From Pedobacter sp. BAL39 (GTDB lineage: Bacteria > Bacteroidota > Bacteroidia > Sphingobacteriales > Sphingobacteriaceae), in assembly GCF_000170795.1 (NCBI RefSeq), contig NZ_ABCM01000022.1:1-64000 (forward strand): a stretch of 64,000 bases of DNA, written 5' to 3'. The notes below the pieces were generated by a model. It saw only the letters and a list, made by a program, of their open reading frames with translations, had not been told where the DNA came from and did not search any database. The translations under genes and the position numbers were made by a program. The first letter of the stretch is position 1; every line of letters starts with the position of its first letter. Below are positions 1-9,567 of the stretch, piece by piece.

Positions 1-296
1 GACACCCGGGCCGAGGTTCCGCCAGCTGCAGGAGCTACTTCAATGGAGTCCGCACCATTGTTCCAGAACACCCGGTACTTCTGTACCGAAGGATCCGGAC
101 TAGGGTTCCAGCTTAATTTAACTCTATAATTTCCTGGGGCAGCAATAATCGTTGCCGGCACACCCGGATAGACCTTTTCTTTATCATCCAGATAGTTCCT
201 GTAGTCTGTGGCATCCTTACTGCAGCTGTTCGCGAAGAACAACAGAGCAAAACCAGCACATAAATAATGTATGTTGAATTTCATCTTCCAATTCAT
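1..296 (-). CDS. DUF4998-type surface lipoprotein, partial
   Basis: The N-terminal ~98 residues are in the window; the rest runs off the left edge. It opens with a hydrophobic leader ending in a lipobox (FANSC), so an outer-membrane lipoprotein is expected. A short linker is followed by a beta-rich stretch (GVPATIIAAPGNYRVKLSW, then KYRVFWN) like the fibronectin-like start of DUF4998 proteins. These usually follow SusD and a DUF4959/DUF5000 protein in Bacteroidota uptake loci, and this one starts 21 nt after such a gene. A second ATG at 284 would give a shorter leader. The ligand is unknown; a role as an accessory glycan-binding protein is inferred from context. Confidence 0.62.
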   Translation of the reverse strand, partial: MNWKMKFNIHYLCAGFALLFFANSCSKDATDYRNYLDDKEKVYPGVPATIIAAPGNYRVKLSWNPSPDPSVQKYRVFWNNGADSIEVAPAAGGTSARV

Positions 297-317
297 TGTT
301 AAGGATTTAACCATTTA

Positions 318-1586
318 TTAGTTTGTATTTCCCCAGAACGACAGTTCCATTACGTGAGCAAAATCTGCATTTCCCCAGGTATTCTTGACAGCCAGGCGGA
401 TAAACCTTACCCTCGGAGCATCGAGAGAGATATTAAACTCAAATCCTGCCTTCACTGCAGCAAGGTCAAGCGGTGTGGTCTGTCCCGGTGCATTTCCTGA
501 TGGCGGTGGCGGGCAGTCGAAATTACCGAGGTTCACCCAATCACCGACCACATCACCAGGATTGGAGGTTACAGGCAGAGTGACATCCCTTGGAGCGGTT
601 TCAGCGGAGCCCCACAGCGTCCATGATTTGGGGTTCCCGTGTCCGTAGGAATAATCGTTACCATAAGCTTCACCACGTTCCCACAGTTTGTACCTGCTGA
701 GTTTGACCATTGTTCCCATATTGAAAGTACAAATCTGCAAAGGGTTTCCGTTGCCGGCATCGGTATGCCATCCCGGATCATCAGTAATACCATCCCAGAG
801 CCTTGTGGTATTCCAGCCCAGACCTGTGGCACCTAATGGTGCATCACTTGCCAGGCGGTATTCGCTAAACCTGTTTTTTGGCACCAGCACTTCATAAATC
901 GGGCTGATGTTCTGAATCAGTGTATCGGAGATGTTGCCCCAGCGATCGGTGATGTAGACGCCAAAGTCGCGTTTTAAGGTATCAAAACCACGCACACTAA
1001 AGTTAATGTCTGCGGCCTCTGTGTAATACTGTTCCACCGGAAGCATCCTTCCAGTGGTTTGGTCTGTAGTGATCACGATGACACCGATGGCTTTTTTATC
1101 TGGATTAGAAGCCCTGACATTGACACCGCCAAAATCACGTTGCATCACTACGGTAGGGTAAGTCGCGAGATAAGAAGGCGTGGCCGGGTGTACCGTCACC
1201 AGCAGTGGATCAGATTTCACATCAGCCCTTGAAACGGCATACAAAGTGACTTCATAATCCTGGCTTTTTTCAAATCCTTCCACACGGATGGTATCTGTGT
1301 AGTAAGATGATTTTGTTTGTCGCACCACCAGGTCATTGATTTTATATTCCGCCAGAACATACAGCAGGTTTTCGGAGTTGGGCAGGTCATAGGTGATCAC
1401 GGCACCTCCGGAGTAGTTTTCCACTTTTACGGAGCTGACCTGTCCCGGTTTGGTCATGTCATTGGAAACCGCCTGATTAAAACCCTCACCTTCCTTGCAG
1501 GAGTACAGGCAAAGCAACAGGGCAAAGCTCAGCAGCAACATCAGCCGATGCTGAAGGATGCTTGTATTTTTTATGTTTAATATCAT
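318..1586 (-). CDS. DUF4959/DUF5126/DUF5000 lipoprotein of a SusCD operon
   Basis: A 422-residue lipoprotein (lipobox LYSC near residue 30). The N-terminal part (about 45-140) is fibronectin-like (DUF4959 type), the middle (about 145-235, containing VYITDRWGNISDT) matches DUF5126, and the C-terminal ~160 residues (WDG, PGWHT, FIRLAVKNTWG) look like the discoidin/F5-8C-like DUF5000 fold. Such proteins are encoded just after SusD and probably act at the surface as carbohydrate-binding partners. It lies 22 nt after the SusD gene and 21 nt before the DUF4998 gene, so all four appear co-transcribed. The domain calls come from sequence pattern and synteny; no ligand can be named. Confidence 0.75.
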   Translation of the reverse strand: MILNIKNTSILQHRLMLLLSFALLLCLYSCKEGEGFNQAVSNDMTKPGQVSSVKVENYSGGAVITYDLPNSENLLYVLAEYKINDLVVRQTKSSYYTDTIRVEGFEKSQDYEVTLYAVSRADVKSDPLLVTVHPATPSYLATYPTVVMQRDFGGVNVRASNPDKKAIGVIVITTDQTTGRMLPVEQYYTEAADINFSVRGFDTLKRDFGVYITDRWGNISDTLIQNISPIYEVLVPKNRFSEYRLASDAPLGATGLGWNTTRLWDGITDDPGWHTDAGNGNPLQICTFNMGTMVKLSRYKLWERGEAYGNDYSYGHGNPKSWTLWGSAETAPRDVTLPVTSNPGDVVGDWVNLGNFDCPPPPSGNAPGQTTPLDLAAVKAGFEFNISLDAPRVRFIRLAVKNTWGNADFAHVMELSFWGNTN

Positions 1587-1608
1587 GTCTGTAAAATCTA
1601 AATATTAG

Positions 1609-3531
1609 TTACCAGTATGGATTTTGAACCAGATTAGGATTGATGATGAGGTCATCATATTTTATAGGCCACAGGTAGTCTTTCAGACCGAATACCGGAA
1701 CCACCAGGCTTCTTGGTCTGTAGTACCCCACAGGATCCGCTTCCTGAATGTTCCAACCCTGTAAAGGTGTACTCAATACCTGCTGCATGATTTTCCAGCG
1801 ACGCAGGTCCCAGCCAATACGTCCTTCAAAGCAGAGTTCAATCCTCCGTTCCTGCTGGATGATCTGACGCAGTCCGTCTTTAGAGTTGACCTTACCAGCA
1901 TTGGTAGAATAAGTATTCCAGGACTCCTGAACTCCTCTCAAACCAGCACGTTCACGTACAAGGTCAATATAGCGGTAAGCATCAGCCGTTGGTCCCTGTA
2001 CTTCGTTCAGCGCTTCTGCATACAGGAGGTACAAACCTGCAAGACGCATAATGGGCAACTTGAAAGCTTGTTGTGTTACCTCCCTGCCAAATACAGACTG
2101 GTAGTTTACCAATTTTATTGGCCAGTAACCAGACACATTCACTCTGATGTTATCCTTAGGTCCTGCAAGCGAAGAGGAACCACGAGCCTGAACAAACAAC
2201 ATATTTTCCGGGTTATTTACGCCATTACCAAAGACATTGCTGCCATCAAAGGCAAGATCCGCATAAAAACGAGGCTCCCGGTCCATGTGCATCTTGATCG
2301 TCGGATAACCATCTCTCAGCAAATATTTATCTTCTGTTTTTACCGCTTCAATGGCGTAACGTCCTCTGTAATCATAAGAACGGTCTTCATTGATCGGCAC
2401 GCCATTTTTAGAGTAAAACAACTCTGCCATCACAATCGGAACAGCAAAGTTCCCAGGGGCACCGCCCATATTTTCTACCATGGCACTTGTCAACCTTGGC
2501 ATAGACATGCTCTGCAGGTCAAAAACAGAGTTGGAAGCCCAGATTACCTCAGGGTTGACTTCCCATTTCTCGGTGATGCTCTGTCTGACATCCATTACCG
2601 TTTTCAGCTGCTCGGGGATGGCCGGAAGGTTTCCTGGCGCAATAAAATGATAAAGGCTCATGTTATTGGTTTCGCAGGCATTCACTGCAGCCCTGCAGGC
2701 TTCCATTGCCTTGATCCATTTCTCCGCGCTGTAGGCAACGGGAAAAAGATTGACGCCATCTTTATCTCTGAACCCTGCATAATCTGGATTCCCGTTAAAA
2801 AAGGGACTGGCCTGCGTGGTCAGGATTTCGGCTTTCAGTGACAAGGCAATCAATTGCGTAATGCGGCCGAGGCTTTGGGCAGGATCCTGAATGGTTACAG
2901 GCAGGTTTGGCGTCGCCTCGTCCAGCAATTGAACAATATAGTCAAAGGCTTCATCAACAGGTGCCCTCTTGATTCTTGTTTGTTCAGTAGAGGCATCAAT
3001 TGGCAGATTCTCGCGGATCAAGGGAATCGGGCCATACATCCTCACCAGATAATAATGATAGTAAGCCTTTAGAAATTTGACTTCAGCAATCCACCTGTTT
3101 TTTTCAAACTGTGCCAGGTCTTTTGGCTTATCGATATTTTCCAGGAATATATTGCAGCGGCGGATCGCCTTAAACAAGGGCTGTCCAAGCTGTTCACCAT
3201 CCCAATAGTTCAGTGCAGGATTGTCTGAGGTCTGTGTTCCCCTGATGAGGTGGAATCCCTGCTCACTTGCCCTGCTGCCCAGTGTTGGCTCTGTCAGCGT
3301 ATTGGGAAAGAAAATCTCTCCAGAGGCCGTAAAGGCAGGATCTCCGACCGTGCTCAGGCTCTGTAGGGTAGAATAACAAGTAAACAGGTAGTTTTCTGTT
3401 TCGTTACGGTTACGAAAAGCATAGTCAATGGTCGCTACGTTATCCGGCGTAACATCCAGGTATTTTTTACAGGAGGTAAACAAGGTCACCGACCATAGAA
3501 CCCCGATAAATATTTTTGATGATAATTTCAT
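1609..3531 (-). CDS. RagB/SusD family nutrient-uptake outer membrane lipoprotein
   Basis: A 640-residue SusD homologue. The leader ends in the lipobox FTSC, followed by KKYLDVTPD, the usual mature start of SusD proteins. The helical TPR-like N-terminal half has the typical NRWIAEVKFLKAYYHYYLVRMYGPIPL segment, and the C-terminal half contains RLAGLYLLYAEALNE and ERRIELCFEGRIGWDLRRWKI, hallmark SusD_RagB blocks. SusD forms the lid over its SusC pore and binds substrate at the cell surface. It follows the SusC gene by 12 nt. The substrate is unknown, and no glycoside hydrolase lies nearby to suggest one. Confidence 0.93.
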   Translation of the reverse strand: MKLSSKIFIGVLWSVTLFTSCKKYLDVTPDNVATIDYAFRNRNETENYLFTCYSTLQSLSTVGDPAFTASGEIFFPNTLTEPTLGSRASEQGFHLIRGTQTSDNPALNYWDGEQLGQPLFKAIRRCNIFLENIDKPKDLAQFEKNRWIAEVKFLKAYYHYYLVRMYGPIPLIRENLPIDASTEQTRIKRAPVDEAFDYIVQLLDEATPNLPVTIQDPAQSLGRITQLIALSLKAEILTTQASPFFNGNPDYAGFRDKDGVNLFPVAYSAEKWIKAMEACRAAVNACETNNMSLYHFIAPGNLPAIPEQLKTVMDVRQSITEKWEVNPEVIWASNSVFDLQSMSMPRLTSAMVENMGGAPGNFAVPIVMAELFYSKNGVPINEDRSYDYRGRYAIEAVKTEDKYLLRDGYPTIKMHMDREPRFYADLAFDGSNVFGNGVNNPENMLFVQARGSSSLAGPKDNIRVNVSGYWPIKLVNYQSVFGREVTQQAFKLPIMRLAGLYLLYAEALNEVQGPTADAYRYIDLVRERAGLRGVQESWNTYSTNAGKVNSKDGLRQIIQQERRIELCFEGRIGWDLRRWKIMQQVLSTPLQGWNIQEADPVGYYRPRSLVVPVFGLKDYLWPIKYDDLIINPNLVQNPYW

Positions 3532-3543
3532 TATTAGCGTGGA

Positions 3544-6500
3544 TTAAAGGTTAACATTGATGCCGAAGTTGTATACTTTCTGCAATGGGTAGCTGAATCC
3601 ATTGGAGGCCAGCTCCGGATCCCAGTCTTTATACCTGCTCCAGGTAAGTGGGTTCAATGCGTTGAAATAAACCCTGCAATTGGCCAGGAAAAGCTTTTTT
3701 GCCAATTTTTGTGGCAGAGTATACCCAAGCTCCAGCGACTTCAGCCTGATAAATGCACCATCACGCATCCACCAGGAACTGGTCTGGAGGTTGTTTGTCA
3801 GCTCGGTACTGTTGGTACCCAAACGTGGATATTTTGCATATAGGTTCTGGTTTTCTTCAGTCCAGTGACTTTCTGCAAAAGCCTGTAACACCTGTCTGTT
3901 TTCCAGGAAGGGGCTTACGGCAGAAGGATCAATAAAGAAACTTGTTCTGCCTACGCCCTGAAAGAAAGCAGAGAGATCAAAGTTTTTATATCCTGACGAA
4001 ATCCCGAAGCCGTAAACAATCTCCGGAGTAGAGGGCAGTCCCAGGAAAACCTGATCCGCAGCCGTAATCTTGCCGTCGCCATTTACGTCCCGGTACTTGA
4101 TGTCCCCACCTTTGGGTGCCGTTGCACCCGTACCAAAAAGCTGGCTCGGCGCTGCCGCTGCTTCTGCGTCATCCACAAACAGACGCTCGGCAATATATCC
4201 CCAGCGTACGCCGATTTTCTGACCGGACAGGATGCGCCATGGCTCCTGATACGCAGGCTGCTCATAGGTACCATATTTATTTTGTGAGAAGGTAAAGTTC
4301 GCTCTTCCGGACATCCAGAATCCTCCATTGAAAGTTTTGCTGTAATCTGCAGAAAGATCCATACCCCTAGAATCTGCCGTGCCCAGGTTTGCACTAACCG
4401 CCGACTCAAGACCCGTTGTGGATGGAATTGAAGCCCGCTGCATCAGGATGTTGTAACGGTGCTGTTTGTAAACCTCCGCAATCAGGTTAAAGCTTTTGAA
4501 CAAGCTCAGTTCCAGTCCGAGGTTTGTTTGCCTCGAGGTTTCCCAGGTAACCTGGTCATTGGCATAATTGGTAATGCTAACGCCAGGTCTTGTCACGCCA
4601 TTATTCTGACCGAAATAGGCAGGGTTGCCACCATTCAGGTTGACATTGGAAAGGTAGAAGAAACGCTGATCGCCAATGGCATCATTACCCACCAGGCCAT
4701 AACTTGCGCGCACCTTCAGCTTGTTGACTACATTGCTAATACTTCCTGCCCAGAACTTCTCATTTGAGATGACCCAGGAGCCACCAATGGTTGGAAAGAA
4801 ACCGAACCTGTTTTGTTCAGCAAAGCGCTCGGAGCCGTTGTAGCCAAAGTTAAACTCTACAAAATAGCGGCTGTCATAGTTGTAGCCCGCACGACCGGAC
4901 AACCCTACATTACGGTAAGGCAACGAATATTGGAGACTTGGCGTATTGGTAGCGGGATCAATAGCATTTGCATACAACCGTTGCTGCCGGGTGCCGATTA
5001 AAGTAGCATTTACATTATGTTTTTCGCCAATAACTTTTGCATAATCCAGCACCCCCTGAAAGTAAAGGAAGGTATTGATATCTTTAAATCCCGGATCAAA
5101 ACTCAGGTATTCTGTAGCCTGTCCTGGATTGCTGTTGATCCACCTTAGTGTATAATCATTTGTCATGCGGTCATAAGACGACACATTATAGAAAAACGGG
5201 TTGTACTGGCGTGTCAGGTCAAAATAAGAATACCTGTTGGTATTGAACATTCCCTTAAAGTTCAGTCCCTCGGTAAAGAAGTCCAGCTTCTGGTTCAGCT
5301 CCAGCTGTGCAGACATTCTCGAGCGTGAGAAAGACTTGTACCCTTTCATCATATCTGCATAAGGATTGGCGTAGGCTACATCATTCCCTGTTCCTTCAGT
5401 GGCACTGTTACCGAAGAGGATGTGTGTATCAATGCCCAATGACGGATTCGCGGGAAAAGAAGCCGGGAAAAGTACAGGACTGGTATGCAGGGCCTTTCTG
5501 TATAAATCAGAAGAAAAGGAACCATCATCTGTGATAGGGCCATTGTACTCGTCAAATGTACCAGAAAGCCTGATGACCACTTCTGTAGTTGGTGTTACGT
5601 TAATGTTAATGTTGGAACGAAGCTGATAGTTCTCCAGCTTCACATTGTTATTGAAGTTGTTGACAGGGCTCACTTTCAGGATACCGTTGTCTACATTATA
5701 AGAAGTTGCAATGTAATAACGTGCGATTTTGCCACCGCCGCTGACACTACCATTCAGACGCTGATTGCTGGTATTTTTTTTGAAGAGCTCGTCCAGCCAA
5801 TTGACCGCGGGGTATACATACTTGTTGCTGCCCGGCGCATTGTCCAGGGTCTGCTGCCTGAAGTAAATGTCATTTTGAGTAAAGCGGGGTACCCCCAGAG
5901 GGTTACGTGTCGTAATTGCATCATTGTACATCTTCATATAGGTGATCGGATCAGCAATCTCCAGATCCTGTGTAGCCTGGGAGATTGAATTTTCAAACCT
6001 GATGTTCACCTTGGCACTGCCTTCTGCACCTTCCTTGGTGGTCACGAGAATAACGCCGTTTGCACCCCGTGCACCATATAAGGCGGTAGCACTCGCATCT
6101 TTCAGGATGGAGAAGCTGGCGATATCGTCTACCTGGAGGCGTGCGAGGTCATTGGAGGTAAGCTCTACGTTGTCGACCAGGATCAGAGGATCCTGTTTGT
6201 AGCCGAAGGTCGTTACCCCACGAATGAAAAAGGTAGAATTGTCGAGCCCTGGCTGCCCGCTGCGTTGGTAAGCAACCACACCGGCAATCTGACCCGCCAG
6301 CGCATTAGTCAGGTTACTAGAAGGGATTTTCAGTTTGGCGGGATCAATACTGGATACCGATCCTACCACAGCCTCCTTACGCTGCTTACGGCCGAAGGCC
6401 GTGACGACCACTTCTGATAAATTACCATCATCGGACTTCATCATTATGCTAACCTGTAGCTGTTTAGGATCGGCGATGAAGCTGGTCTGAATAAAACCAA

Positions 6501-6786
6501 CAGAGGTGACGGTAATTTTAGCCCCCGCGGTCACTTCAAATGCAAAACGACCATTGACATCAGTCATGGTACCATTGTTTTTGTTGTCGGCAGCATAGAG
6601 ACTCACTCCCGGGAGTCCGACGCCGGTAGTGTCTTTTACAACCCCTGAAATCCTGATTTTACTTCCCTGTTGCGCGGATGCAGATGGCATCGCAAGGAAC
6701 AGTGTGAGTAAAAAAATCAGACAGGTGATCGAATGATGGTGCAGGTAAAGCAGTTGCCTTACCCCATTGGTGTAAAGTTGTTTCAT
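3544..6786 (-). CDS. SusC/RagA TonB-linked outer membrane protein
   Basis: A 1080-residue TonB-dependent transporter of the SusC type. After a signal peptide (cleavage near SASAQQ) comes a CarboxypepD_reg-like domain (residues ~45-125, ISGVVKDTTGVGLPGVSLYAAD). Next come the SusC hallmark SEVVVTAFG, the plug domain (~130-250, ending near GARGANGVILVTTK) and the beta-barrel, which ends in GINVNL. It imports oligomers together with the SusD lipoprotein encoded 12 nt downstream, using TonB energy. It heads a four-gene operon and is preceded by a 176-nt gap that also separates it from the LytTR/kinase pair. That pair could be its regulator, but this is only positional inference. Confidence 0.95.
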   Translation of the reverse strand: MKQLYTNGVRQLLYLHHHSITCLIFLLTLFLAMPSASAQQGSKIRISGVVKDTTGVGLPGVSLYAADNKNNGTMTDVNGRFAFEVTAGAKITVTSVGFIQTSFIADPKQLQVSIMMKSDDGNLSEVVVTAFGRKQRKEAVVGSVSSIDPAKLKIPSSNLTNALAGQIAGVVAYQRSGQPGLDNSTFFIRGVTTFGYKQDPLILVDNVELTSNDLARLQVDDIASFSILKDASATALYGARGANGVILVTTKEGAEGSAKVNIRFENSISQATQDLEIADPITYMKMYNDAITTRNPLGVPRFTQNDIYFRQQTLDNAPGSNKYVYPAVNWLDELFKKNTSNQRLNGSVSGGGKIARYYIATSYNVDNGILKVSPVNNFNNNVKLENYQLRSNININVTPTTEVVIRLSGTFDEYNGPITDDGSFSSDLYRKALHTSPVLFPASFPANPSLGIDTHILFGNSATEGTGNDVAYANPYADMMKGYKSFSRSRMSAQLELNQKLDFFTEGLNFKGMFNTNRYSYFDLTRQYNPFFYNVSSYDRMTNDYTLRWINSNPGQATEYLSFDPGFKDINTFLYFQGVLDYAKVIGEKHNVNATLIGTRQQRLYANAIDPATNTPSLQYSLPYRNVGLSGRAGYNYDSRYFVEFNFGYNGSERFAEQNRFGFFPTIGGSWVISNEKFWAGSISNVVNKLKVRASYGLVGNDAIGDQRFFYLSNVNLNGGNPAYFGQNNGVTRPGVSITNYANDQVTWETSRQTNLGLELSLFKSFNLIAEVYKQHRYNILMQRASIPSTTGLESAVSANLGTADSRGMDLSADYSKTFNGGFWMSGRANFTFSQNKYGTYEQPAYQEPWRILSGQKIGVRWGYIAERLFVDDAEAAAAPSQLFGTGATAPKGGDIKYRDVNGDGKITAADQVFLGLPSTPEIVYGFGISSGYKNFDLSAFFQGVGRTSFFIDPSAVSPFLENRQVLQAFAESHWTEENQNLYAKYPRLGTNSTELTNNLQTSSWWMRDGAFIRLKSLELGYTLPQKLAKKLFLANCRVYFNALNPLTWSRYKDWDPELASNGFSYPLQKVYNFGINVNL

Positions 6787-6962
6787 GCGATTAGTTTAGT
6801 TTGTCCTGGTTTGGTTGTTTCAGCCTTAATGTTGCAAAGCCTGATTCAATCAAAACTAAATCGTTTTTAATCGCCTCACAATGGGTGATTCGTCGATTTT
6901 AATGGACAATCCTTCGATAAACGTAGCATTGACACTTCTACATAAAAACAGTGTTTAAAGGA

Positions 6963-7670
6963 TTAAAGATTCCTGCTGCTGACGTAAGCAAGCAATTTGT
7001 GACGGTATCCCTCCCCGATAGGAATTTCCACACCTGCCACCAGCAGCTGTGTTTTCTGCACTGATGTTATTTTATCGAGAGCAACAATAAAGGACTTGTG
7101 CACTCTCATAAAACGCCCGGTATTCAGGCGTTCTTCTATTCCCTTCATGGCCATCCGGGTGACCACAGGGTGATCGTTTCCCACATGAATGCGCACATAG
7201 TCTTTAAGCCCTTCAATATAGGTGATGTCCTGCAAGCTTACTTTTACTAGTGCATAGTTGGCATTGACAAAAACATGGTCCTGCTCCACGGTCACAGGTT
7301 TGATCTCTGGCTGTCGGAATTGAAAGCGTTCATGTGCCTTTTCTACAGCCTTCAGAAACCTTGGAAAAGGTACCGGTTTTACCAGATAGTCGACCACATC
7401 AAGATTAAAACCATCAAGAGCATGCGTCTCATAAGCTGTAATCAGGATCACCATTGGTGGTTGTTTTATGGACCGCAGCAGTTCGAGTCCATTGATTCCA
7501 GGCATTTGTATATCCAGAAACATCAGGTCAACCTGTTGTGTTCTTAGAACTTCCAATGCTTCCAGTGAACTGCGACATGAAGCCACAGGCCGGAGATAAG
7601 AGATTTGTTTTACATTATCTTCCAGCAACTCCAGTGCAGGGCGTTCATCATCTACGAGTATACATTTCAT
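6963..7670 (-). CDS. LytTR-family response regulator
   Basis: A 235-residue LytR/AlgR-type regulator. The receiver domain (1-~120) has the acidic pair D7/D8, phosphoacceptor D53 in LMFLDIQMPG, and K98 in YLVKP. The C-terminal LytTR DNA-binding domain (~135-233) has FVNANYALVKVSLQDITYIEGLKDYVRI and FMRVHKSFIVALDKI. It would be phosphorylated by the histidine kinase gene just upstream, whose stop overlaps this start by 4 nt, pointing to translational coupling. Targets cannot be read from sequence; the adjacent SusCD operon is the obvious candidate. Confidence 0.93.
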   Translation of the reverse strand: MKCILVDDERPALELLEDNVKQISYLRPVASCRSSLEALEVLRTQQVDLMFLDIQMPGINGLELLRSIKQPPMVILITAYETHALDGFNLDVVDYLVKPVPFPRFLKAVEKAHERFQFRQPEIKPVTVEQDHVFVNANYALVKVSLQDITYIEGLKDYVRIHVGNDHPVVTRMAMKGIEERLNTGRFMRVHKSFIVALDKITSVQKTQLLVAGVEIPIGEGYRHKLLAYVSSRNL

Positions 7671-8734
7671 TGCAGCTGGATTTGAAGTTTAACAGTAAAA
7701 GTATTGTTCTTGTGCCCTACCACAAACTCATGTTTCCCTGGATAAAGCAGATCCAGTCGCCTGCGCACATTGGTGAGCCCAATGCCGGAATCCCCCTTTG
7801 CAGAGGCAGTCACTGGCGCAATGCCATTCACTACCAGCAGCTCGAGCATATCCCCGGATTCTGAAATTTTCAGGGACACATCAATGATGGGATCATGAAT
7901 CATTGCCGTACCGTGCTTAAAGGCATTTTCGACAAAAGGAATGAGCAACATGGGTGCGATCGTATAACGCTCAAAAGAGCCGGAAAGGTAAAGGTTCAGG
8001 CGGATGTCATCACCAAAACGCAGCAACTGCAGGCTGATGTAATTTTTAAGGTATTCTACTTCTGTAGCAAGGCTGATCTGGCTCGCATTATTGTCGTAAA
8101 GCATGTAACGCATCAATTGTGACAGCTGTATCAATGAGGGTTCAAGCAACTCTGATTTCTTTCGCGCCATAGACACCAGCGTATTCAGGAGATTAAACAT
8201 GAAATGGGGACTGATCTGAGAGGACAAAAATTCAAGCTCTGTTTTCAGGTGGATGTTCTCCCTTTCCTCCATCCGTTTATCGCGTTTCACCTTATCAAGG
8301 TATAACTGGTAAGTAAAGCTGACAAGAACGACAAATACGAAGGGTGCAGCACCGAGGAAAGCTCCGGGCCCCATCCAACCAGGACCTCCCGGTCGCATGC
8401 CTGGAGGAGGATGTGGAAGACCATGTCCGGAAAACCGGGGCGGTGGCATCAGCAGGTGGTTGACAAGCATGAATACTGCCAGGCAGACAAACAGCAGTAA
8501 CACATAGGTGATGGTACCATATCTGCGCTCGCGCAGTGGGTAAATCAGGTAGCTGTGCACATAAAAGATGACAATCAAGATGAAGTTGGACACCAGCAGG
8601 CTCCGGAGCAACTCATTGCGCATGGGCTGGGGGAGGTTCACCGCCCTCGAAAACAATGGAAAGGCAAGCAAAGGCAGCCAGATGAGTAATGGTGCCAGTG
8701 CGCTCAGCAAACGCCAGTATTTCGAGTTTCTCAC
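7667..8734 (-). CDS. LytS-like sensor histidine kinase (His_kinase family)
   Basis: A 355-residue membrane kinase starting at GTG. About four transmembrane segments (roughly 10-28, 46-66, 76-95, 125-142) frame a Pro/Gly/Met-rich insert at 96-124 (PPPRFSGHG, HPPPGMRPGGPGWMGPG). The His_kinase domain carries the phosphorylated H177 in SSQISPHFMFNLLN. The ATPase part has PFVENAFKHG (N box) and DSGIGLTNVRRRL (G box). There is no separate periplasmic sensor domain, so the signal is probably sensed in or near the membrane. It overlaps the downstream LytTR regulator by 4 nt and forms a cognate pair with it. The His/Met/Gly-rich insert could bind a metal or be a flexible loop; that is speculation. 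Confidence 0.92.
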   Translation of the reverse strand: MRNSKYWRLLSALAPLLIWLPLLAFPLFSRAVNLPQPMRNELLRSLLVSNFILIVIFYVHSYLIYPLRERRYGTITYVLLLFVCLAVFMLVNHLLMPPPRFSGHGLPHPPPGMRPGGPGWMGPGAFLGAAPFVFVVLVSFTYQLYLDKVKRDKRMEERENIHLKTELEFLSSQISPHFMFNLLNTLVSMARKKSELLEPSLIQLSQLMRYMLYDNNASQISLATEVEYLKNYISLQLLRFGDDIRLNLYLSGSFERYTIAPMLLIPFVENAFKHGTAMIHDPIIDVSLKISESGDMLELLVVNGIAPVTASAKGDSGIGLTNVRRRLDLLYPGKHEFVVGHKNNTFTVKLQIQLQ

Positions 8735-8770
8735 AGTGATTTTCCTCCCGTCAGTTCCAAATATAAAGAT

Positions 8771-9562
8771 TTATTGATAGACGTGCAGACTTAAACTGTC
8801 CGCCTTCATGGCGGTGAATATCCCCAGTCCGTTGACAATATTCGTGGATGGATTGGTCAGGTTAAGCGACGTTCCCCCACTGCTGCTGATCGCATCACTG
8901 TATTCCTGATTAATATGATATAGCAACACCTGATAATCGCCAAGAAAGCGGAAAGTCATTTGTTGCGTCTGATAGGTTACCGCCGTCCCCAGCAAAACTT
9001 CCGTATCGGCATAGGCAGCATCATTCCTGCTGTCGGTACGTACAGGATCATCAGTGGTATTCCTGAAGCGCATCAGGAAATGAGCCGCAGCGCCAGGGTT
9101 GCTCCAGCTGAAAGTGACAGGCACAAAGGTGGCCGGAGTAGTGCCAAAGCTGAAGGCCGGCACCTCCTGACTGACAGCAGAAGCAGTAAAGCCTACCGGC
9201 GCATCAGGGACTGTCGTCTGTGCCGAGATCACCTTATCCAGGTAGCTGAAATTCAGCGTATAGGTTTTGTGGTCCTGAACGAAGCCGGCATCGGCATATT
9301 CATAAACACCATCAGCGGTTTCCAGAAGCCTGACCGTTGTTATACCATCAGAAACAGTGGGCTGGAGCCCCTTCATCGGGTAACCATAGGAAATGGTATC
9401 TTCAAGATATTTCTGGTAATATACTTTCATCCTCAGGGGGAGCCCCGGAACCAGATAAGCCTGTACCACCGGACGGGTATAATCTGCTTCCACATTTGCC
9501 TCCTTTTTGCAGGAGCTAAACATTGCCCCCAATAACAACAGGAGCATCATCAGGCGTTGCAT
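8771..9562 (-). CDS. DUF4249 family lipoprotein
   Basis: Start chosen at the ATG 9562, behind an A-rich leader, giving MQRLMMLLLLLG and a lipobox FSSC; an ATG at 9577 would add five residues and overlap the upstream gene. The ~263-residue protein has the DUF4249 pattern: PVVQAYLVPGLPLRMKVY near the N-terminus, then VSDGITTVRLLE, DHKTYTLNFSYLDKVISAQTTVPDAPVGF, and an FLGDYQVLLYHINQEYSDA segment. DUF4249 proteins usually sit next to TonB receptors with an N-terminal STN/carboxypeptidase-like domain, as here, and are thought to be their periplasm- or surface-exposed partners. Function is unproven. Confidence 0.82.
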   Translation of the reverse strand: MQRLMMLLLLLGAMFSSCKKEANVEADYTRPVVQAYLVPGLPLRMKVYYQKYLEDTISYGYPMKGLQPTVSDGITTVRLLETADGVYEYADAGFVQDHKTYTLNFSYLDKVISAQTTVPDAPVGFTASAVSQEVPAFSFGTTPATFVPVTFSWSNPGAAAHFLMRFRNTTDDPVRTDSRNDAAYADTEVLLGTAVTYQTQQMTFRFLGDYQVLLYHINQEYSDAISSSGGTSLNLTNPSTNIVNGLGIFTAMKADSLSLHVYQ

Positions 9563-9567
9563 TTTTA

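Noticed and set aside
2068..2841. A 257-codon open frame on the plus strand
   Set aside because: It lies wholly antisense to the SusD gene, has no family pattern and reads like a shadow of the real frame.
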